Source: Channallabes apus (taxonomy: Eukaryota > Chordata > Actinopteri > Siluriformes > Clariidae). Taken from it: DNA of 64,000 nucleotides. The stretch is from the NCBI GenBank assembly GCA_030522415.1, contig CM060126.1:11978852-12042851 (forward strand), written 5' to 3'. Positions 63,590 to 64,000 of the stretch are shown piece after piece. A program made the translations under genes and the position numbers. The notes under the pieces are model-generated. The model did no database searches and was not told the origin of the DNA. It was given only the letters and a program-made list of their open reading frames with translations. The number at the start of each line of letters is the position of its first letter. The stretch's first letter is position 1.

Positions 63590-64000
63590 GTATCAAGTAT
63601 TGATTTCAGAGATAAATAGACTTCATTTAAGCGGTTTGTGTTATATAACGTTATTGTTAATTTGCCGATGCTGTATTAGCATTACCGTTTCCTAAAGAGA
63701 CACGCCTCCACTAAGTTTAACAGTTATACATTAGCGGTGTATTTGAGTGTTTTCCAGTAATGACACCTTTTCTGTATTTATTAACACACAGTGGTCGCGG
63801 TGATGTTAGTCCTGGGGGAGTTCAGCCCCGCTTATGATCAGAAGATTAACAAAACCATTGCGTATAAAATAAACGTGAACACACGTTTCCCTTGTACATG
63901 TACAAACTAAGTGCAGGCTGCTAAAATATCGGCATTCAAACATGTAACACACATACACACGGCATAACAGCGTTATAACGGACATGTGGTGCATATTTAA
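63590..64000. other. Putative first intron, nothing else seen
   Basis: AT-rich without repeat or coding features recognised. Confidence 0.4.

Overview
This window looks like an intergenic, transposon-dense stretch of a ray-finned (teleost) fish genome. The basis is the element mix: Tc1/mariner, L2-clade LINEs, a chromodomain Ty3/Gypsy element, a Gmr1-like Gypsy element with integrase ahead of reverse transcriptase, a DIRS-like element, hAT-like elements and long (TA)n/(CA)n tracts. It is eukaryotic, AT-rich and has spliced-gene signals. I found no intact host protein-coding gene. Every long open frame is transposon-derived or repeat-driven. The species cannot be named from this sequence alone.

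Layout. 1-1150: tail of an internally deleted Tc1 element. 1209-3615: 5'-truncated L2. 4.0-6.7 kb: fragments of short repeats, an LTR-like repeat seen again at 62 kb, and a threefold 136-bp repeat. 6.8-7.6 kb and 12.0-13.4 kb: old, diverged pieces of a repeat called 'unit U' here. Between them (7723-11960) lies a minus-strand Gmr1-like element. 14.86-16.66 kb: second L2. 17101-39527: two tandem, near-identical copies of unit U, about 5.7 kb each without insertions. After the duplication, copy 1 received a nearly complete L2 (20718-23840) and an apparently intact chromovirus (23851-29273), and copy 2 received a 2485-bp LTR element with no pol (34729-37213). The sister copies preserve the empty sites, so target-site duplications can be read directly.

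39599-42451 is a 2.85-kb element inserted with a TT duplication; its empty site survives at 54452. 42.5-44.2 kb and 54.5-56.5 kb are near-identical hAT-like copies. The first is interrupted by an AACCCAGC-motif element, which is itself interrupted by a DIRS-like element (44684-49580) whose tyrosine-recombinase segment has become a tandem array. 52.0-53.3 kb and 59.3-60.7 kb are duplicated pseudogene blocks on the minus strand. 60.8-61.9 kb is a Gmr1-like gag. 62-63 kb has an L2 tail, a tRNA-Glu-like sequence and a second tRNA-like B box. 63.0-63.6 kb holds at least eleven CCAAT boxes, six or more on a 33-bp period, followed by a GC-rich segment and a strong splice donor. This is the best candidate for a real host promoter, firing rightward out of the window.

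Two themes stand out. First, repeated units that share a terminus (ACAGATGTCGCC) carry broken exons of what looks like a multi-copy teleost gene family, in both orientations; this suggests a gene-bearing mobile or amplified unit. Second, the pol-less LTR element has one long frame that starts in one LTR and ends in the other and is built of three proline-rich tandem arrays. Both are inferences from reading the sequence by eye; no database search was possible.
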